Part shown: piece by piece, positions 58,389 to 64,000 of the stretch
How positions within the stretch are numbered: position 1 is the stretch's first letter
How the letters are laid out: the number at the start of each line of letters is the position of its first letter
NCBI GenBank assembly: GCA_900169235.1
Contig: FWCC01000003.1
Span: 62,001-126,000 of the forward strand
Source of the DNA: Zarea fungicola
Lineage: Eukaryota; Ascomycota; Sordariomycetes; Hypocreales; Cordycipitaceae
DNA length: 64,000 nucleotides
Direction of reading: 5' to 3'
Translations under genes and position numbers: made by a program
Notes under the pieces: model-generated
The model's database searches: none
Told to the model about the DNA's origin: nothing
Seen by the model: the letters and a program-made list of their open reading frames with translations, nothing else

Positions 58389-59496
58389 ACCACTTCGACC
58401 TCGGATTGTCATCTTCTCCCTTGTTTTTTTTTTTTCGAACAAGCACACGCCCATTTTACACGACACGAATCTTATGAACAAGTCACGTCGACAAGAACGA
58501 ATTTTTTTTCTATGTCATTCGAAACGTCATTCAGCATGGGACGGCGGGGCTTTTTTACTTGTTTCGATGCAGCCTTTTCGTTTTCTTTTTCTCCTTCGAG
58601 GCTGCAGTTGTTTTATTGTCACTTTGTTTGTCTATTTTTTTAAAAACATTTTTTGTATATTGAAACGAGGTTAAGAATCCTTTATTGTTAGTTTGTGGTT
58701 GGACAAAATTCAATTGGCGTTTTTTTTCGGACAAAGGTGTATGTATAAAGTTGTATGAATGAATTCCGGTTAATGAGTTGGAATAATAATATACAATTAC
58801 TTGGTAGCCGAGTTTCTCTAAAGGTTCAAATCAACTAGTATCTATAGAAGTAGCATTCATACACAGAGCAAGCGACACGCGTTGCGAGGATTTGAAGTGA
58901 TTGAGTGCTGATTATATTTATTTATTTCCCTCTTCCCTGTTGCCACACCCAAAATATATCTATTTAGCAGCAACCTTTTGATTGTCCCCTGAAAGCAGCC
59001 AGCCGTATACAACCACCTCATCCATGCTCGCATCGAAGAAGAAAAGGAACGAGCAGCAGCAGCAACCCAACCGCCAAAAGAAAAATTCCCAAGCAAAAAG
59101 AGGCCGTCACCAGAATCGCCATGTCAGTGACAAAAGGGTATAAAAGAAAACACCAGAGGCGGAAAAAAACGGTATTAAAAAAAGATTTCCGTGAGGAAGA
59201 TATGAAAGATACAAAAAAGGGAATGCTGGACTGAATGGTTTAGGGGGTATCTATCATTGCCCATGAGAACAAAACAGAAAAAGGAAAAATGAAATAAAAC
59301 GAGAGAGAATGGTGAAATCAAACTAGAGTTTGATTTGCTGACGAATTGAGAGAGCTGATAAAAAAGCTGATAAAAAAGCAGGGGGTATTGAGAAAGAGAG
59401 CCAACCAGCAATGCTCTAAACCAGAATGGAAGAAAATAAAAATGGAAACAAAAATACGGAAAAGGAAAGTAAAGAATGTCTACGAGAGAGAAAGAT
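58389..59496. other. Convergent 3' intergenic region
   Basis: 1.1 kb between the low-complexity protein gene (plus) and the TBC gene (minus). Rich in T-runs (58420-58740) and A-rich further on (59100-59480), as expected for 3' untranslated and terminator sequence. No gene is seen. Confidence 0.6.
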
Positions 59497-62400
59497 TTAC
59501 GCCCGCTTCTTAAGCTGCGTCTTCCACTCCGCGCGCGTCACCTTCATCAGCAGGTCCTCGTCCTTGATGGGGATCCACGCCGTCAGCGCCTTCATGGCGT
59601 TTTCAAAGTCCGAGTCGAGGAGAACTTCGCGAAGCGCTTGGATGAGCGCTGCACTGGTGGCATGCAGCACATCAAGACCACTACTTGGCGCCGTCATCGT
59701 CGCTGCCGCTTCGTTTGCTCCCCTCGTCGACTTTGGCGTCGATGGGGTGTCGTTGGGTTTTTGTGTCGACATGGGCATCAGTGGTTCCTTGGACAATTCC
59801 CCCTTGGCAGGTTCACCCAGAAGCAAGAATATATCCCAGACGCGCAATTGGGCGGGAAAAGGAATTGAGAGGTTGAACAATGTCAGGTACCAGCGAGTGC
59901 CGTAGGCTGTACCATCAATACCCAGGTCCGACATCTTGCGCGCGACGTCCTTGTTTAGCCATGACGTCTCAAATTCCTGCAGCGCGGCCATTAAACCATC
60001 GAATCCTGGTTGATAGAGTCGCGCGAGTCCGCGCAGCTCCCACATGCGCACTAGCATGACAAAGCATTTCTCCTCGTCAAAATAGCAAAGCAACGTCGCC
60101 GCCAGAGAGGCCATGCCTTGGACATAGCCAGTCTCGGGAAAGTATAGCGATAGGGCATGCAGGACACGAAAGAGGAGGCGCTGGCCGCCGCGGTATCGTC
60201 GTCGAAACATGACGTGGCGGCTAATCGTGCGAGGCACGTCGAGATCGATCTGGGTGTCGTCTGCCGAGGCGCAGTGCTGCAGGCGGCGGAAGGTGGCGAT
60301 AATGTCCTGCTCTGCGGCGGATCCGGGGTGCTCCTTGGCTGCGGTTGCGAGAAAGGACCACCAGGCGGCGGCGCGCCAGCGATCAGGGATGCCCTTCCAT
60401 GTACGCTCTATGAGCTTGGGATTCTTGGTGTCGAATTCAAACTCCATGCCCTGGCCCTGGTCGCCGTGGCGGGTGATGCGAGCCATGCGCCGCCACTTCT
60501 CGGACCGGTCGATTTCTTTGCGCTTGAGAGCTTGCGAAATCTTTTCCACGTGGGCTTCCTCGACACTGTCTTGCAGGTTGGGTGAGACGGTCAGCATGTC
60601 GCCTGCCTCGTCCATCCACCGCCGATTTCTATTCTGCGGAAGCAAGTTGCTAGCTTGGCGCATCATGGAGCGGGAGGATCGAAAGGAGACAACCGAGACT
60701 TCCGAATGCTGTGTATTGAGTGAGCGCGCCGAGACCTTACGACTGGGCACTCGCATCCCAATTTTACTCGAGGTAAAGCCCATAGGATCGCGCTTGCTGA
60801 GGACATTACGGCGCCGGGGCGACGATTGAAATGAGCGCATCTCGGTCGGAGTGCCTACGCGCGACTGCGTGCGCGGTGTACCGATAAAGCCATAGCGATC
60901 GACCAGGGCGAAGTCGAGGTCGTCCCAGTCCTCCAGCCCACCGGCCGGGTCCAGGAGTTCTTTGTTGTGGGTGTTGTCGTTATATTGCTGCTGAGACGAA
61001 GAGCTTACGGATCTTGTAGCGGACAAAGAAGGACCGCGATTGCTTCCGTTTCTGAGGAGACGCAGGGCAAGAGTCAGTACAGTCAGAGACTGGAGAGAGG
61101 GCTGCGGCCACGGCCGCAGCCGCCGGGGATGCAGCCAAGGAATGTTCATACGCAGCAGACTCGTCGTCCTCAGTCAGGACTTCGGGCATGGGCTCCAAGT
61201 GCTCGCAGTAGGAGTGTCTCGCGTGCGGCGTCTCGCGCAGCGCGGCAGGGATGTCGCCCGACGCATACAGCAACCTCACCTTTTGAGATTCCTGCTCGAC
61301 GTCGGGGTCCATGACGCGGGTGTCGAGGGTGGTGTAGCTAGTTGCGGCCGATGAGACAGGCCGGGGCGCGGTGGCGACGGCGGCGATGGAGGAGGGCTGT
61401 GTTGGTGTGGCGCTGCGGTCGTCGTCGGTAATGGACATGCGATCCATTGCGCCGTCCATAGAGACGACGGTGTCGGGATCGAACATGATGCTTCCGCGGT
61501 TGGAAAAGTGCAGTGAAGTGATGAAATCCTCATCGAGCAGGCGCTCGGTCGGGATAGCAATGATGCCCAGGGGCGAAGAAAATTGGGCGGCGCGGCCGTC
61601 TGGGTCAGGAGATGACGGAGGAGACAGGGAAGACATGGCCAACGACGACGATCGGGAGCCCGGAGGTGCAGGGGAGACCGCTGGTGGTGGTTGTGGTGGC
61701 TGATGCTTAGCGGAGGCTGGGGTGCTGGAGGGGACCCGCAGCTGTGCCACGCTATGCCAGCGCCGAGCCGTTTGCACGGGCTGCAGGTGCTGCAGTAGGC
61801 TTTGCTGCAGGCCCTGGCGGGACAGTCGCTGGCCCTTGTAGGGGGGAGGGTTCTCGTCGCGGGGCCTGCCCCAGAAGGATATGGGGAGGCTCTGTCTCTT
61901 GGATGCCTTGCGTGGGGGAGAGCGCGACAACGGCGATGGCGGCGGCGATAGAGGCGCAGGAAGAAAATTGGCAGCGGTGATGGGAGCAGTGCCTGGGATA
62001 TAAGGAGAGGTGGAAGAAGAGGAGGAAGAGGTAGGCGAAACACAATCGAGGTTAATGAAAGGCTGTAAAAAGGCCGATGCTGTGTTGGGGGCGGCCGAGG
62101 AAGAGGAGGAGGAGGATGGGGGCGAGCCGGCTCCTCCCCCAGGGGAAGAGGCACTCGAGTTGTCAGTGGCTGCCTGCTGCGTTTCAGAGGCAGAGGCACT
62201 GTTTTTAGCGGCCTTGCTGGCGATGGGAGAAACCCTGGCAGTGGCTGCGGCGGCGGCTGTGGGGGCCTTGAGTGGCTGCGAGGGTGGCGGGCCGTTTAAG
62301 CTTTGGCGGCCAGTCCCAGTGCCAGGAACCCGGCCAGAAGGAGTAGGGATGTGCTCGACATGTGCTGCTGCCCCCAATGATTCGTCCTTGGATCGGGATC

Positions 62401-62965
62401 GATGTAATCTTGTTTTATTATCGTCAAGAACGCAATCATCATGCTCCTGCAACTTGTTCGCCGCCACATTTAGGCGAAATGTCTTCTCTCCCTCTTCTTT
62501 CGTCTTCGGCGACGGGGCCATCTTGACGCCATCGCCGCTGTGGGCAGAGTCGCGCTTCCACTCCTCGAGAGTCGGCAGAGGCGATCGCAGGGCTGGGTGC
62601 TTCTCCGTAGGCGGCTCAAGCGCAGGGAAGGTGAGGATGCGCGATGGCGGGCTGACAATGACAGGGCCCTCTCCGTGGATCGACGTGGCCGCCGTGCCCG
62701 CAGTTGAAGATGCGGCAATGGACTGGCCGTATGAGTAGGACGAGGAAGCGGTGGTGGTGGTTGAGCTGGATGGTGATCGATGCAGCACTTGCTTGCGAAT
62801 GGCGGTGCTCGGACGGGTGGTGATGAGCACCGGCGGCTCGGCGGCGACGGTCTTGTCATAGCGGATACCAACGAGCTGGTTGTCATCGCGAAAGGATGTC
62901 TTGCGAGACGACGGCATGCTACCGGATCTGGCTCTCACCGAACTGAAGCGTGAAGGCGGCGCCAT
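59497..62965 (-). CDS. TBC-domain Rab GTPase-activating protein
   Basis: Exons (minus) 62965-61009 and 60959-59497 give 1139 aa; the 49-bp intron 61008-60960 (GTAAGC...ACAAAG) switches frame precisely into the TBC part. The N-terminal 650 residues are Ser/Pro-rich and disordered, with many short Ser, Ala and Pro runs. The TBC domain spans about residues 790-1030: WKGIPDRWRAAAW, the arginine finger in IDLDVPRTISRH, LLFRVLHALSLYFPETGYVQGMASLA with the glutamine finger (YVQGM), GLARLYQPGF and RVWDIFLLLGE. Both catalytic fingers are present, so GAP activity toward a Rab in membrane traffic is expected. The domain is split by an insertion after FLLLGEP (Pro/Thr-rich). Several long antisense ORFs across the low-complexity part are shadows. 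Confidence 0.93.
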
Positions 62966-64000
62966 TTGATTCGACTCTTATTCGTGTTTGCGTGGTGTGT
63001 GGTGGTGGGTGTTTTTTGAAGCTGCAACTTGAAGAGGGTTCAAGACGCAGCAGCACTGCGCCAAAAACGGGGCTATATGTAGGCAAATGTGTGTTGCGTT
63101 TCTTGAATTGAATCCAGTGTAAATGGCAACTAGTATAGTTGTATGGTTGCAACAGGTGCAATGGTATGGTGCAAACTTGAACACCGGCGTGCGCAGCCAA
63201 GACGATGAATTGGCTGGCCGGGGCGAACGACTGTGCTCTGCAGGAGCGATTGTGAATTGCGGCTCCCTTTGTCTGGTTTCTTTCAACATCAACTTGCAGC
63301 AATTGGGTAGGCTTTATTGGCTGTAGCAAAGAAGAGGGAATGTGGCTGCGTGTGTGTGGGCGTTGCAATGCGTGCAAACGGCGAGATTTGTGGTTGGTGT
63401 TGGTGGTGGTGCTGCTGATGTTGTTTGCTTCGTTTGCTGGTGTGTAACAAACAAGAAGAGTTGCATAGTTTGCTCGGGGTAGGAGGGGGAATGGATGGGT
63501 TCAAGTATGGGGAAGAAACTTGGGGTGAAGGGGTTCAAGTTTGATAGTTTTAAAAAGAAAAGAAGAGTACACAAAAATTACTACTGCTGGTACATTGTAC
63601 AAGTAGACCGCACACCAGAGAGAGACACGCACACAAATCTCACGACAGATGTCTCTGAATCCCAAAAGGTGGGCACTGGTAACGGCAGAGAGTCAGTCGA
63701 GTTCGGTTGGGCGGCGGGCGGCCCATGAGGAGCGAAAGAGGTCAACAGCCAGGTACGGGCAGGGTACCTAACAACACATCGGTACTTGCTGCAAAGCTGT
63801 CGGTACCCTCCCTTGGTTAGTCACCGCCAATGTACTCACTTGTATCCGTATGCAACTGTACTTTACATGGTTACAAACGTATTTCCTTTTCTTTTTCCTT
63901 TCTTCCTTTTTTTTTGCCCTCTCTTTCTTCTCTCTTTTCGGGTTTAGCTCTGTGTCTAGATTTTTAGCTAATACCCATCCATCGTCAGCCCGCCCGCCCG
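62966..64000. other. Upstream region of TBC gene
   Basis: No gene is accepted. Minus-strand C/A-rich, H/Q/P-coding ORFs (62919-63574) read as leader sequence of the TBC gene. A pyrimidine-rich tract spans 63885-63940. The window ends in intergenic DNA. Confidence 0.5.

Noticed and set aside
61276..62199. 307-codon ORF overlapping the TBC gene on the same strand
   Set aside because: It is an alternate-frame shadow of the Ser/Pro-rich low-complexity N-terminal region.

Overview
The window is nuclear DNA of a filamentous ascomycete, most likely a sordariomycete close to Hypocreales. This rests on many 45-110 bp GT-AG introns with CTAAC/CTGAC branch sites, an intron-bearing tRNA-Lys, and lineage-typical families: CFEM proteins, a CFEM/Pth11-type 7TM receptor, a fungal rhodopsin-type membrane protein, cerato-platanin and a Zn(II)2Cys6 regulator. 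No prokaryotic, organellar or viral gene was recognised. Exon models below were spliced by eye; nearly all close exactly in frame.

Layout. 1-8.9 kb: a mitochondrion-targeted-like unknown, a small membrane protein with a 14-nt micro-exon, an 819-aa unknown, the mRNA export factor Rae1/Gle2 and a tentative short gene. 9-12 kb is gene-poor. 12.1-17.2 kb: a rhodopsin-type 7TM protein (minus), an APC-family permease (plus, with a GC-AG intron) and tRNA-Lys(CUU). 17.2-22.5 kb is mostly non-coding, with a secreted Cys-rich protein and a GPI-type CFEM protein. 22.8-31.1 kb is a dense minus-strand run: membrane-anchored hotdog (THEM6-like) protein, DHDPS-family aldolase, homoserine kinase, and an Arf-type GTPase fused to a long C-terminal region. 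31.7-35.4 kb: cerato-platanin, an unknown one-TM protein and an LtrA-family membrane protein. 35.4-39.8 kb is gene-poor and carries two ambiguous bases. 39.8-50.3 kb: CFEM-7TM receptor, Zn2Cys6 regulator, MFS sugar-type transporter and a PsiD-like member of the phosphatidylserine decarboxylase family. 50.3-57 kb has no confident gene and ends in a pyrimidine-rich leader. 57-63 kb: a low-complexity coiled-coil protein and a TBC-domain Rab-GAP.

How genes may work together. Housekeeping functions (Rae1, homoserine kinase, TBC GAP, tRNA) alternate with surface and secreted proteins typical of host- or environment-facing fungi. The most system-like block is 41.9-50.3 kb. A Zn2Cys6 regulator is divergent from an MFS transporter, whose promoter holds clustered CreA-type sites and a perfect GC-rich inverted repeat. 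The transporter converges, 167 bp apart, on a decarboxylase whose layout resembles the L-tryptophan decarboxylase PsiD rather than mitochondrial PS decarboxylase. That these form a small metabolic cluster is inference.
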